Source: Acidobacteriota bacterium (GTDB taxonomy: Bacteria > Acidobacteriota > Terriglobia > Acidiferrales > UBA7541). Taken from it: a DNA stretch of 50,403 bases. Within the stretch, counting starts at the first letter, position 1; every line of letters starts with the position of its first letter. Positions 35,870 to 44,218 of this stretch are shown here, in pieces. The DNA lies in NCBI GenBank assembly GCA_003224145.1, contig QHYN01000205.1:1-50403 (forward strand), in the 5' to 3' direction. The notes below the pieces were generated by a model. That model made no database searches. It was not told where the DNA came from and saw only the letters and a program-made list of their open reading frames with translations. The position numbers were made by a program, and so were the translations under genes.

Positions 35870-37123
35870 ATGATTGAGCTTTTCAAACAGCCCAATCTGG
35901 ATTGGATGGGCAAGGCCAAGTATTTCTATGCCTTGAGCGGTATTCTTCTCCTCGCCGGGTGGACTTCGATTTTCTTCGGTCGCGGCATTCGCTACGGGAT
36001 CGATTTCAGTGGTGGCACCAACGTGGACGTGCGCTTCGCCCAACCTCCCAACATTGACAAGCTCCGCAGCGGCCTTGCCGCCCAAGGCCTTGGCAATTCC
36101 GAAATCCAAAGCATCAGAGACATCGCCAGTTCCAACTCCAACGAGGTTCTCATTTTCGTGGAAGGTAAAGGCCAGGATGAATTGGCTCTCGAATCCAGCA
36201 GAGCCAAGGTTCTCGGCGCCCTGAGCGCCACCTATGGAGTAGCCACTTCCGATAAGCCCGATTTCAATTCCGCCACGACTGCTTCTCTCGCCGCTATTCT
36301 CACCGAAAAAGATCCTCTGTTCCTCTCCGTCAACGCCGGTGACCGCTATCGGCAGCTCGCCAGGAGACTTCTCGATTATCGGGACAAGAACGCCAACGGC
36401 ATCTTGACCAGCTTTGATGAACTAACAAAGGTCGAAGGTGTTACTCCTGCCGTGCTCGGTGCAATCAAGTCCAGTTTTTCGCTCGGTCCCTTCGCCATTC
36501 GCAACGTCGAAATCGTTGGTCCCAAAGTCGGCGCGGAGCTCCGCAAGCAGGCAATCTTCGTGACCCTCTATGCTTTGGGGGGCATGCTGGTATATATTGC
36601 CTTTCGATTCGAATGGGTTTATGGGGCTGCCGCCGTTCTGGCCGTGTTTCACGACGTGTTGATTACTTTGGGATTTTTCTCGTTGCTGCATTTTGAGATT
36701 TCTCTCACGGTGATCGCGGCGCTGCTCACTCTGGTCGGTTATTCCATGAACGATACCATCGTCATCTTCGATCGCATTCGTGAGAACAACCGTTTGCTGC
36801 GCAAGGGAACGTTCGCTGACGTGGTCAACAAGTCCATCAATCAAACTCTTTCGCGAACCATCTTGACTAGTGGTTTGACTTTCCTTACCGTGCTCGTCCT
36901 GTTCCTGATGGGCGGCCAGGTGCTTCGTGCTTTCTCCTTTGCCCTGGTGGTAGGGATTGTGGTAGGAACGTATTCCAGCTTTGGCATTGCTGCTCCGCTC
37001 GTCGTTGCCTGGAATCGCTGGCGCGGCCGGGGCGTGGCGGCACGAACCGGACCCGCAGCCGGCAACAAAAATCGGGGAAGCGAAAGCGTCGCCGGGCGCC
37101 TCGCTCCCGCCGGTAGGAGGTAA
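35870..37123 (+). CDS. secF: Protein translocase subunit SecF
   Basis: The 417-residue partner of SecD: first helix after LDWMGKAKYFYALSGILLL, GRGIRYGIDFSGGTNVDVRF, a periplasmic region (about 55-215) and the RND helices with GPKVGAELRKQAI, LLTLVGYSMNDTIVIFDRIREN and SRTILTSGLTFLTVLVLFLMGG. The periplasmic region is longer than in E. coli SecF, holding DYRDKNANGILTSFDELTKVEGV, which reads like an EF-hand-like loop followed by a helix-hairpin segment. The C-terminal 35 residues are basic and Gly/Pro-rich. tonB starts 7 bp after the stop. Confidence 0.95.
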   Translation: MIELFKQPNLDWMGKAKYFYALSGILLLAGWTSIFFGRGIRYGIDFSGGTNVDVRFAQPPNIDKLRSGLAAQGLGNSEIQSIRDIASSNSNEVLIFVEGKGQDELALESSRAKVLGALSATYGVATSDKPDFNSATTASLAAILTEKDPLFLSVNAGDRYRQLARRLLDYRDKNANGILTSFDELTKVEGVTPAVLGAIKSSFSLGPFAIRNVEIVGPKVGAELRKQAIFVTLYALGGMLVYIAFRFEWVYGAAAVLAVFHDVLITLGFFSLLHFEISLTVIAALLTLVGYSMNDTIVIFDRIRENNRLLRKGTFADVVNKSINQTLSRTILTSGLTFLTVLVLFLMGGQVLRAFSFALVVGIVVGTYSSFGIAAPLVVAWNRWRGRGVAARTGPAAGNKNRGSESVAGRLAPAGRR

Positions 37124-37130
37124 GGAACCA

Positions 37131-37865
37131 ATGTTTGACGAGATGGTGATTTCGAGTCCGCATCCAAAGAAGACCAATAAGTGGTGGACGGTGTTGGTCT
37201 CGACTGCGTTTCAGGTGGCATTTCTAGCGATCCTGATCTTGATTCCGCTGATTTACACCGAGGCGCTTCCCAAGACCTACTTCGCTACCATGCTGACTGC
37301 TCCTCCGCCGCCTCCGCCCCCTCCACCGCCACCCGTGGCAACTCAGGTCGTCCATGTGAAGCCGCAAGCCCACTTGATGGACGCCGGCAAACTCATGGCG
37401 CCCAAAGTGATCCCCAAGGAAGTCAAGATTATCAAGGAAGAGGCCGAGCCCGACATGGGCGCCGCGGGCATGGCCGGTGGCGTTCCGGGAGGAGTTGCCG
37501 GTGGTTCCATGGGCGGCGTGCTTGGGGGCGTTATCGGCGGCATGGGTGCGCCACCTCCGCCGAAGCCTAAGAGTGGTCCGCTTCGTGTCGGTGGCAACGT
37601 TCAGGCGGCTAAGATCATCAACCGCGTTCAGCCCGTCTATCCGCCGCTGGCGCGCCAGACCCGCATTTCGGGCACCGTCCGCTTGCACGCCATCATCAGC
37701 AAGGACGGCACAATTCAGCAACTCGAGGTCGTATCCGGCCACCCGCTCTTGCAGCAGGCGGCGCTCGATGCGGTTCGTCAGTGGCGCTATCAGCCGACGC
37801 TTCTGAATGGCGATCCGGTGGAAGTCGACACGACGATTGACGTGATTTTTTCTCTCAACCAGTAG
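37131..37865 (+). CDS. TonB family energy-transducing protein
   Basis: TonB spans the periplasm to transmit energy from ExbB-ExbD to outer-membrane receptors. The 244-residue protein has one N-terminal membrane helix (about residues 23-42), a run of 11 prolines, a Gly-rich linker with repeated GG (GVPGGVAGGSMGGVLGGVIGG) and the C-terminal TonB domain: RVQPVYPPLARQTRISGTV, then ALDAVRQWRYQPTLLNG. Start ATG 37131 has a strong AGGAGGTAAGG. exbB follows after 120 bp that include a small hairpin (37880-37895). Confidence 0.92.
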   Translation: MFDEMVISSPHPKKTNKWWTVLVSTAFQVAFLAILILIPLIYTEALPKTYFATMLTAPPPPPPPPPPPVATQVVHVKPQAHLMDAGKLMAPKVIPKEVKIIKEEAEPDMGAAGMAGGVPGGVAGGSMGGVLGGVIGGMGAPPPPKPKSGPLRVGGNVQAAKIINRVQPVYPPLARQTRISGTVRLHAIISKDGTIQQLEVVSGHPLLQQAALDAVRQWRYQPTLLNGDPVEVDTTIDVIFSLNQ

Positions 37866-37985
37866 TACGGTTTGACGCTCCTGTCGTGGGACAGGCGCGC
37901 CATTCCGCGTAGCAAGTTCAGCAAACACTCTCGCTGACTCGCTGGCCTCGGCTGGAGAGTCACCCGAAACTTAAGGAGCAAACGA

Positions 37986-38702
37986 ATGGCAGCTACTTTG
38001 TATCTTTTCTCAGCCCTGCTTTTGCAGGGCGGCAACTGGGATCTCCGGGGCATGATCCACAACATGGGAACGCTGGCCCTGACCGTGGTCGGCATCCTGT
38101 TCATTCTTTCTGTTTATTCTTTCGGTGTTATGATTGACCGCGCGCTCATGTACAGCGCCGCTCGCAAGCAGTCGCGCATCTTCGTCCAACAGGTTGCCGG
38201 CGCTCTCAAGGACGGCAAGCTCGACGAAGCCATCGCCATTGCCGAGCGCAACAAGAAGAGCCACATCGCCAAAGTTGTCGCCACCGGTCTCTCTGAGTTC
38301 CAGTCGGCCTCGCAGCAGGTCTCCGACTCGGACGTTATCGATGCCGCCAAACGCGGTCTAGAGCGCTCTGTCGCCATCGTCCATGCCGAAATGAAGCGCG
38401 GCCTCTCTGCTCTCGCAACCATCGGTTCCACCGCGCCCTTCGTTGGCCTTTTCGGCACGGTCGTCGGCATCTTGAACGCCTTTAAGGGCATCGAGACGCA
38501 GAAAGCAACCGGTCTCTCGGCCGTCGCCGGCGGTATCGCGGAAGCCCTCGTTACCACCGCCTTCGGTCTTCTCGTGGCCGTCCCCGCCGTCTGGGCTTAC
38601 AACTACTTCACCAACAAGGTGGAAGCCTTCGACGTCGAGATGGACAACTCCTCGATGGAGCTCATCAACTACTTCATTCTGCGCCGCGGCGCGAAGAAGT
38701 AA
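37986..38702 (+). CDS. ExbB/TolQ/MotA proton channel protein
   Basis: A 238-residue inner-membrane protein with three helices: about 25-45 (MGTLALTVVGILFILSVYSF), about 145-165 and about 185-205. The MotA/TolQ/ExbB core is VIDAAKRGLERSVAIVHAEMKRGL, LATIGSTAPFVGLFGTVVGI and GIAEALVTTAFGLLVAVPAVWAYN. It forms the pentameric stator that conducts protons with ExbD. AAGGAG lies nine bases before the ATG. The following exbD begins 13 bp after the stop. Confidence 0.94.
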   Translation: MAATLYLFSALLLQGGNWDLRGMIHNMGTLALTVVGILFILSVYSFGVMIDRALMYSAARKQSRIFVQQVAGALKDGKLDEAIAIAERNKKSHIAKVVATGLSEFQSASQQVSDSDVIDAAKRGLERSVAIVHAEMKRGLSALATIGSTAPFVGLFGTVVGILNAFKGIETQKATGLSAVAGGIAEALVTTAFGLLVAVPAVWAYNYFTNKVEAFDVEMDNSSMELINYFILRRGAKK

Positions 38703-38715
38703 ACTGAGGTAAGTC

Positions 38716-39162
38716 ATGGCTTATAAGCCAGTAGTCGGCGCGCAGATGGCGTCGCCCAACGTTATACCGATGGCGGACATTATGCTCGTCCTGCTCATCA
38801 TCTTTATGGTGGTCACTCCTTTGCTCACCAAGGACATTCCGGTCGACTTGACCCCCGCCCAGAATTCTCGGGATATGCAGGATGCCGACAAGGACGACGC
38901 TATTGTCGTGGCCGTGACTCGCGATGGCCGAATCTACCTTGGCAGCACCAAGGTGGAGAAGCAAGACCTCACCGGTCAGATCAAGGATCGCCTATCCAGC
39001 CGGATTGACAAAACCGTTTACGTCAGAAGTGACGCTCGGGCCAAATATGGCGACGTCGTGGCTGTTGTGGACGAGATTCGTTCGGCCGGTGTCGATCAGC
39101 TTGGGCTGCTTACCCAAAGGATGGAGAAGAGCACGCCAACTCCCCGTCCGCCTGCGGACTGA
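38716..39162 (+). CDS. ExbD/TolR protein, first of three
   Basis: A 148-residue protein with the ExbD pattern: short cytoplasmic tail, one helix containing the proton-carrying Asp (PNVIPMADIMLVLLIIFMVV), then a periplasmic domain with DAIVVAVTRDGRIYLG, TVYVRSDARAKYGDVVAVVDEIRSAGVDQLGLLTQ. Its tail (MEKSTPTPRPPAD) is Pro-rich. It is tightly coupled to exbB (13 bp), suggesting it is the main ExbB partner. Confidence 0.92.
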   Translation: MAYKPVVGAQMASPNVIPMADIMLVLLIIFMVVTPLLTKDIPVDLTPAQNSRDMQDADKDDAIVVAVTRDGRIYLGSTKVEKQDLTGQIKDRLSSRIDKTVYVRSDARAKYGDVVAVVDEIRSAGVDQLGLLTQRMEKSTPTPRPPAD

Positions 39163-39240
39163 GGGCCGCCGTGCTCGATGACCTGTTCCGGATCGCTGGA
39201 ATTGCAGTGCTTTTGCCATTCGTTTGCTGATTGTTTGAAC

Positions 39241-39265
39241 CCGCGCCGGATCCCACGCGGCGCGG
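39241..39265 (+). other. GC-rich stem-loop between exbD copies 1 and 2
   Basis: A perfect 8-bp stem CCGCGCCG/CGGCGCGG with a 9-base loop, in the 152-bp gap. No T-run follows, so it is more likely an mRNA stabiliser or partial pause than a full terminator. Confidence 0.4.
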
Positions 39266-39314
39266 TCCCACGGCCTGCGGAGATGCTTTTCCCTGGGCCA
39301 ATAGGAGACTCGCT

Positions 39315-39743
39315 ATGGGAATAGAAGTTGGAGGAGAAGGCCACGGTGCATTGTCCACCCCCAACGTGGTGCCGCTCATTGATATTTTGCTGGTGCTGAT
39401 CATCATCTTTATGGTCATCACGCCGCGCACGCCGAACGGGTTGGATACGCTCGTTCCTCAGCCCTCGCCGAACCAGCAGCAAAACGTCGAACTCGAGAAC
39501 AAAACCGTCGTCGTCCAGGTCGCCATGAACGGGAAGCTCAAAATCAATCAGGAAGACACCACCTGGGATGCTCTCGGCCCTCGCATGGAGACCATCTTCA
39601 AGGAGCGCGCCGAGAAAATTGCTTTCGTCAAGGGCGATAACGATGTGCTGTTCATGGACGTCGCCCGCGCCATCGACATCATGCGAGGCGCAGGGATCGA
39701 CAAGATCGGCTTGATCACCGCTAAGCTTGAAGCTGGTCAGTAG
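39315..39743 (+). CDS. ExbD/TolR protein, second of three
   Basis: A 142-residue paralogue: MGIEVGGEGH tail, helix PNVVPLIDILLVLIIIFMVI with the conserved Asp, and the periplasmic domain ending DVARAIDIMRGAGIDKIGLITAKL. ATG 39315 follows TAGGAG. It is more similar to the third copy than to the first around the helix (both PNVVPLIDILLVL), suggesting a later duplication. Confidence 0.92.
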   Translation: MGIEVGGEGHGALSTPNVVPLIDILLVLIIIFMVITPRTPNGLDTLVPQPSPNQQQNVELENKTVVVQVAMNGKLKINQEDTTWDALGPRMETIFKERAEKIAFVKGDNDVLFMDVARAIDIMRGAGIDKIGLITAKLEAGQ

Positions 39744-39803
39744 TTTTCTCGCGGGTTGTGGGAGTCCTCCTCGCCGGGCACTTTCTCTCTGACGAGGTGA
39801 CTC

Positions 39804-40232
39804 ATGGGTATCTCGGTTGGCGGCAAGCATGGTGTCGTTTCGGATCCGAACGTCGTTCCGTTGATCGATATCCTGCTGGTGCTTCTGGTGATCTTTATGC
39901 TCATCCCGCACTCGCGGGGGCTCCGCGCGCAAATTCCCCAGGAGTGTGTGGCCCGGGACGGCAGCCCTTGTTCAGGGGGAGACAAATCCAGCGTAGTTGT
40001 GATACAAGTTCTCGCGGATGGTTCCTTCCAGGTCAACCAGGAACCAGTGAAGTGGGAAAATCTGGAAAGTCGCTTGACCAGGATTTTTGCGGGGCGTGCC
40101 GACCGTAGCGCGTTCATTCGGGGCGATGCGTCCGTGGAATTCGCTGTGGTGGCGAGGGTCATCGATGTCATGCACACCGCAGGAATTGCCCCTGTCGGCT
40201 TGTTGACGCAGCACTTGGGAAACGGCCACTAG
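39804..40232 (+). CDS. ExbD/TolR protein, third of three
   Basis: A 142-residue paralogue beginning MGISVGGKHG, with the helix PNVVPLIDILLVLLVIFMLI and the conserved Asp. The periplasmic part carries two cysteines absent from the other copies (QECVARDGSPCSG), a possible disulfide loop, and ends VARVIDVMHTAGIAPVGLLTQHL. It begins 60 bp after the second copy and precedes the TPR lipoprotein. Confidence 0.92.
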   Translation: MGISVGGKHGVVSDPNVVPLIDILLVLLVIFMLIPHSRGLRAQIPQECVARDGSPCSGGDKSSVVVIQVLADGSFQVNQEPVKWENLESRLTRIFAGRADRSAFIRGDASVEFAVVARVIDVMHTAGIAPVGLLTQHLGNGH

Positions 40233-40326
40233 AAAGTTTGCAATTGCCCTTCGCAGGGCGGACGTGAATATCCTGGCGTTGGGTCGGCCCCGGTCGGCCT
40301 CTCGCTCGGCAGGGATGGATGCTTCG

Positions 40327-41202
40327 ATGACTCATGCCTCATCGGTGACGCTTGTCGGCTCAATTCACTCCAGGTCTGCCCGAGTCACTTTCCGGGCTTT
40401 CGCTTGGGCCGCTCTTCTGCTTCTCGTCGTGGGTGTTTCTGGATGCAACAAATTAAAGGCTCGCGATCTCCTCAATAAAGGTGTCGCCAACTTCAAAAAC
40501 GGCCAGTACGATGCCGCCATCGAGGATTTCAAGCAGGCCAAGGAGCTCGATCCTTCCCTGATCAATGCCCGCCTTTATCTGGCCACCGCCTACGCCAGCC
40601 AATACATTCCCGGCGCGCCTTCCGAGCAAAACATCCGCCTCGGCACCCAGGCCGTGAATGAATTCAAGGACGTTCTGAGCATTGCCCCCAACAACCTGAG
40701 TGCCATCGACGGCATCGGCTCCATCATCTTTCAGATGGCCGGCCAACCGTACGACCCCAAGAAATTTGAAGAATCCAAGAGCTACCACCAAAAGCACATC
40801 GATTTGAGGCCCAACGATCCTGAGCCTTACTATTGGATCGGCGTCATTGATTGGACCTTAGCCTTCCGCACCAACAATGAAATGCGAGCCGAGTACAACA
40901 AGAACAACATCAAGAAGCAGGTGAGAGATACTGACCCGCTTCCTCCTTCCGTCCGCGCCGAGTACACCGCCAAATACAGCGCCCTCGTCGATGAAGGCAT
41001 TGCCGCCCTCCAGAAGGCCATTCAGCTACGTCCCGACTACGATGACGCCATGGCTTATTTGAACCTCTTGTATCGCCGCAAGGCCGACATGGTGGAATCC
41101 GCCGATGAACGCGCCAGCCTCTTGAAACAGGCCGACGACCTCGTCGACAAAGTCAAGGAAATCAAACAGAAGCGCGCGGAACAGCCCCAGCCAGCAAACT
41201 GA
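40327..41202 (+). CDS. TPR-repeat lipoprotein
   Basis: About 291 residues with an export signal and lipobox VGVSGC, so the mature protein is likely membrane-anchored at the Cys. TPR helices follow: ARDLLNKGVANFKNGQYDAAIEDFKQAKELDP, YLATAYASQY, a central unit around YYWIGVIDWTLAF, and ALQKAIQLRPDYDDAMAYLNLLYRRKADM. It ends the TonB/ExbB/ExbD cluster, as the last gene before a convergent neighbour, and may scaffold that complex. The start is uncertain: GTG 40264, ATG 40315 and ATG 40327 share the frame. Confidence 0.85.
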   Translation: MTHASSVTLVGSIHSRSARVTFRAFAWAALLLLVVGVSGCNKLKARDLLNKGVANFKNGQYDAAIEDFKQAKELDPSLINARLYLATAYASQYIPGAPSEQNIRLGTQAVNEFKDVLSIAPNNLSAIDGIGSIIFQMAGQPYDPKKFEESKSYHQKHIDLRPNDPEPYYWIGVIDWTLAFRTNNEMRAEYNKNNIKKQVRDTDPLPPSVRAEYTAKYSALVDEGIAALQKAIQLRPDYDDAMAYLNLLYRRKADMVESADERASLLKQADDLVDKVKEIKQKRAEQPQPAN

Positions 41203-41359
41203 GCCGCGCTCGCGCCTCGCTCCCAGGAGTGGGTGATCGCGATTCTCCTTTAATTAATCGATTTGATCTAAGAACGTACGCAGGAACCCGCGGTGTTCTC
41301 CTCTTCGCGCAGTCTCCCTCGCCGCCCCTCTCTCGAAAAGCGCGATTCAAGAATGTGAG

Positions 41360-43414
41360 TCAGGCTCCCATGGTCATGCGCCAGGCTCTCAACACTTCAC
41401 CAACCGTCCAAGCCTGGGCAATACATCCGCGCGGCGGGAAGGGCGCGTCCCCATCGAAGATTTCTCCCAACGTCCCGAGGCCCCTCGCCGTGATTTGTGT
41501 TCCCATGGGTTCAAGGAAGCTCTCCGCTGCTTGGCGATCTCCGTAGACGCGCAAGTGCGCCAGCACGAATGGTCCCAGGAGCCAGCCCCAGACGGTACCT
41601 TGATGGTAAGCGCCGTCGCGCTCGCGCGGACCGCCTCCGTAATGTCCCTGATAACCACGCTCCCCTGGAGCGATGCTCCGAAGCCCGTGCGAGGTCAGCA
41701 ATCGCCGCGCGCAAACATCCACGACAGCCTTTTGTTGTTCCGGCGAAAGGGGACTCTCCGGCAAGGACACCGCAAAAATCTGATTGGGGCGGAGAGAAGT
41801 GTCACTACCAATGCCAAGAGCATCGATCACGTCGAAACAATAGCCGGAAGCCGGATTCCAGAATTTGCCAAAGCTCTCCCTGACCATCGCCGCTTTGGTA
41901 AGGAACGGCTCGGCGGATTTGCCCAGCAGGGGCGCAAACCTGGCCATCGTCTTGAGCGCGTTGTACCAAAGCGCGTTGACTTCCACCGGTTTTCCGATCC
42001 TGGGTGTCACCACCCAGTCTCCGACCTTCGCGTCCATCCAGGTGAGTTGAACTCCCTCTTCGCCGGCATAGAGAAGTCCGTCGGCCTTGTCCACATGAAT
42101 GTGATATCGGGTTCCTTGGACATGGGCGCTGATGATCTGGGCTAGGAAGGGATACAGCCTCGATAAGGTCTCTGTGTCTTTGGTCGCTTCGAAATACTGC
42201 CGGATAGCCTCGAAGAACCAGAGCGCGGCATCCACCGTGCTGTATTCGGGCTGCCCACCAGCGTCTGGAAAATGGTTGGGCAGCATTCCGCCATCCACGA
42301 ATCGAGCGAAGGCGAGAAGGATCTTCTTGGCTATCTCGGGACGGCCGGTTGTCAGCGTCAGTCCAGGCAGCGCAATCATCGTGTCGCGGCCCCAGTCGCC
42401 AAACCAGTGATAGCCCGCAATAATCGATCTTCCCTCCGGTTCTTCCGGCAATCCGCGCTTTACAATGAACTGGTCGGCAGCAAGAACGAGTTGGCCAACC
42501 CAAGCGGGTACTGCGGATGCGGCTTTGGCATCTGTTCCCGACCATTGGGACAGCAGATTTTTTTCATGCTCAACCTGTTCGAGCCAGCCTCGAGTCCCAT
42601 CCAGCTCTGCCTGCCCATTGGTTGTCACCACAAAAGTCGCATTCTGGCCGGGAGCTAGTTCGACAGTCGACATTGCCGCCAAAAGATGGTCCTCCTGTTC
42701 ATCGAGGCCGCGGTCTCTTTCCATCGGCAGGAAACAGTCGCGGTACCACTCGTGCTTTGGTTCGAGTTTCGCATCGGCGCTCAGCAGATAGAATGGTGTG
42801 GCCCCGTCAAAGGCAGTGATTTGTATTCCGTGCTCGACGGACGCAATCCGCATCCGCCAATCCCCGGCATGGGTGCTGGAATGAAAGTCGCGATAGTTGA
42901 CAAAAGCTTTCAACCCCAAACGAACCGAACGGCTACCCCGGAGCAACGCGTATTGGACATAGGTCGTGTTCTCGCCCTGCCGCATCCAGATCCGCTTCTC
43001 CAGCAGGGCATCGCCCAGCACGAATCGCCACGCCGGGCTGGTGCCCTCCAAACGAAACCTCTCTAGGTTCAGGTAGCCCTTCGGTTCGACAGCGCCGCTT
43101 GCCCAACGATTCGTGGCCAGCGCATAGTCGGAGCCGTCATAGCTGGCCGTCTCATCCAGCTTTGCCACCAGTTGAGTCCGTCCCACGGGCGAATGGAGTG
43201 CGGCGACCAGGAGGCCATGATACCGGCGGGTCAGATTGCCACTCACGGTCCCGGATGCGTACCCGCCGATGCCATTCGTTACCAACCATTCTCGCTGTTC
43301 GGCGATGTCGAGAGAACCACAAATCTCCCGGCCAAATGTAATCGTGGCCTTGCGTGCACCGGCGGTCGGGCCACATTCCATCGACGAGCCCGCACTTCTT
43401 GGTGTGGTCGCCAT
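41360..43414 (-). CDS. Amylo-alpha-1,6-glucosidase-like glycogen debranching enzyme (GH133)
   Basis: A 684-residue cytosolic enzyme that removes alpha-1,6 branches of glycogen-like glucans. The N-terminal domain (about 20-290) shows REWLVTNGIGGYASGTVSG and LTRRYHGLLVAAL, typical of bacterial GDE. The C-terminal (alpha/alpha)6 barrel has the catalytic region AGYHWFGDWGRDTMIALPGL, MLPNHFPDAGGQPEYSTVDAALW, TWMDAKVGDW and HQGTVWGWLLGPFV. It lies alone between a convergent TPR gene and a non-coding gap. Start ATG 43414 has GAGG upstream. Confidence 0.93.
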   Translation of the reverse strand: MATTPRSAGSSMECGPTAGARKATITFGREICGSLDIAEQREWLVTNGIGGYASGTVSGNLTRRYHGLLVAALHSPVGRTQLVAKLDETASYDGSDYALATNRWASGAVEPKGYLNLERFRLEGTSPAWRFVLGDALLEKRIWMRQGENTTYVQYALLRGSRSVRLGLKAFVNYRDFHSSTHAGDWRMRIASVEHGIQITAFDGATPFYLLSADAKLEPKHEWYRDCFLPMERDRGLDEQEDHLLAAMSTVELAPGQNATFVVTTNGQAELDGTRGWLEQVEHEKNLLSQWSGTDAKAASAVPAWVGQLVLAADQFIVKRGLPEEPEGRSIIAGYHWFGDWGRDTMIALPGLTLTTGRPEIAKKILLAFARFVDGGMLPNHFPDAGGQPEYSTVDAALWFFEAIRQYFEATKDTETLSRLYPFLAQIISAHVQGTRYHIHVDKADGLLYAGEEGVQLTWMDAKVGDWVVTPRIGKPVEVNALWYNALKTMARFAPLLGKSAEPFLTKAAMVRESFGKFWNPASGYCFDVIDALGIGSDTSLRPNQIFAVSLPESPLSPEQQKAVVDVCARRLLTSHGLRSIAPGERGYQGHYGGGPRERDGAYHQGTVWGWLLGPFVLAHLRVYGDRQAAESFLEPMGTQITARGLGTLGEIFDGDAPFPPRGCIAQAWTVGEVLRAWRMTMGA

Positions 43415-43775
43415 CGTTGGACCTCTTCCATTCTAGAGTTGAACGGCACACCTCTCCGTACTTATTCTGTGCACCCCTGTGCAAATCCGCCCCGGCCCGC
43501 CATCCTGCCTTTCTTCTGGGCAGTTAGTTCAAGCTTTGCAAAAACAGATGTTTTTGGCATTTGTCCGGTAATCCGTGCGAGTTCAACAGGTCGTTGCAAC
43601 ACCATCTAATCACTTGATCCGACGATACTTCCCCTAGAGAACCGATCTGTCGGCTTGTACTCCGTCAGAACCCTAGCCAGGGTAGTGTTCCGTTTGATTC
43701 AACGCTCATGAAACGAATTTAGCTTTTGAGACTCCTGCAAGTAGACTTCGGGCTTAGTGTTGCGTCGACCATTGA
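43415..43775. other. Intergenic region before the beta-propeller remnant
   Basis: About 360 bp with no recognisable gene. It contains a perfect palindrome CAAAAACA-GA-TGTTTTTG (43539-43556) of unknown role and a direct repeat of TGTGCA near 43470. Nothing else is supported. Confidence 0.4.
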
Positions 43776-44041
43776 GACCGCCCGACTTATCGGGCACTTG
43801 GACGCAAACTTTCCACCGGTACGACAGTCCGGCATACAGAGGCCGCGCACCTTGGTCTAATCATCCCGAAGATTCGGGTGAATGTGGATGGTCCCACACC
43901 AAGTGCCATGAACAATGGTTCGCGCGCGTTTGTCGCGCTGGCGCAGGACGGAGCGGTGGCCGCGATTGATCTGAAGACGCTTACAGTAAGCAGCAAATTG
44001 CAGACCGGGCCAGACGCAGACGGGATGGCATGGGTGAAGTA
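43776..44041 (+). pseudogene. C-terminal remnant of a YVTN/YncE-like beta-propeller protein
   Basis: An open frame of about 88 codons without a plausible start encodes RAFVALAQDGAVAAIDLKTL followed by TGPDADGMAWVK and a stop. This is the terminal blade of YVTN-type propellers (DG-x-x-x-IDLKT, GPDADGMAW). Earlier blades and the signal peptide are missing, and the upstream sequence is not recognisable. The next ATG in frame (43908) would give only a 44-residue fragment. Most likely a decayed gene end. Confidence 0.55.
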
Positions 44042-44218
44042 GGAGTGAGGTGAAAAAGGGAATCGTGTATTCGTGACCTGTGCAACGGTGACTTTCCCCG
44101 ACCTGCAAGCCAGATAAAGGGCTTATTGCCCGGTAATTCGCTAACCAGACAAATACGCCCGGGTTTTGGTACCGCGCGGCGAGGGGACAAGATTTTCCCG
44201 TTGTTCGCAGGGATCGAG

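Noticed and set aside
43430-43460. Second copy of the MITE-like end (GTTGAACGGCAC)
   Set aside because: It differs by a missing base from the terminal repeat and has no paired inverted copy nearby, so chance similarity is likely.
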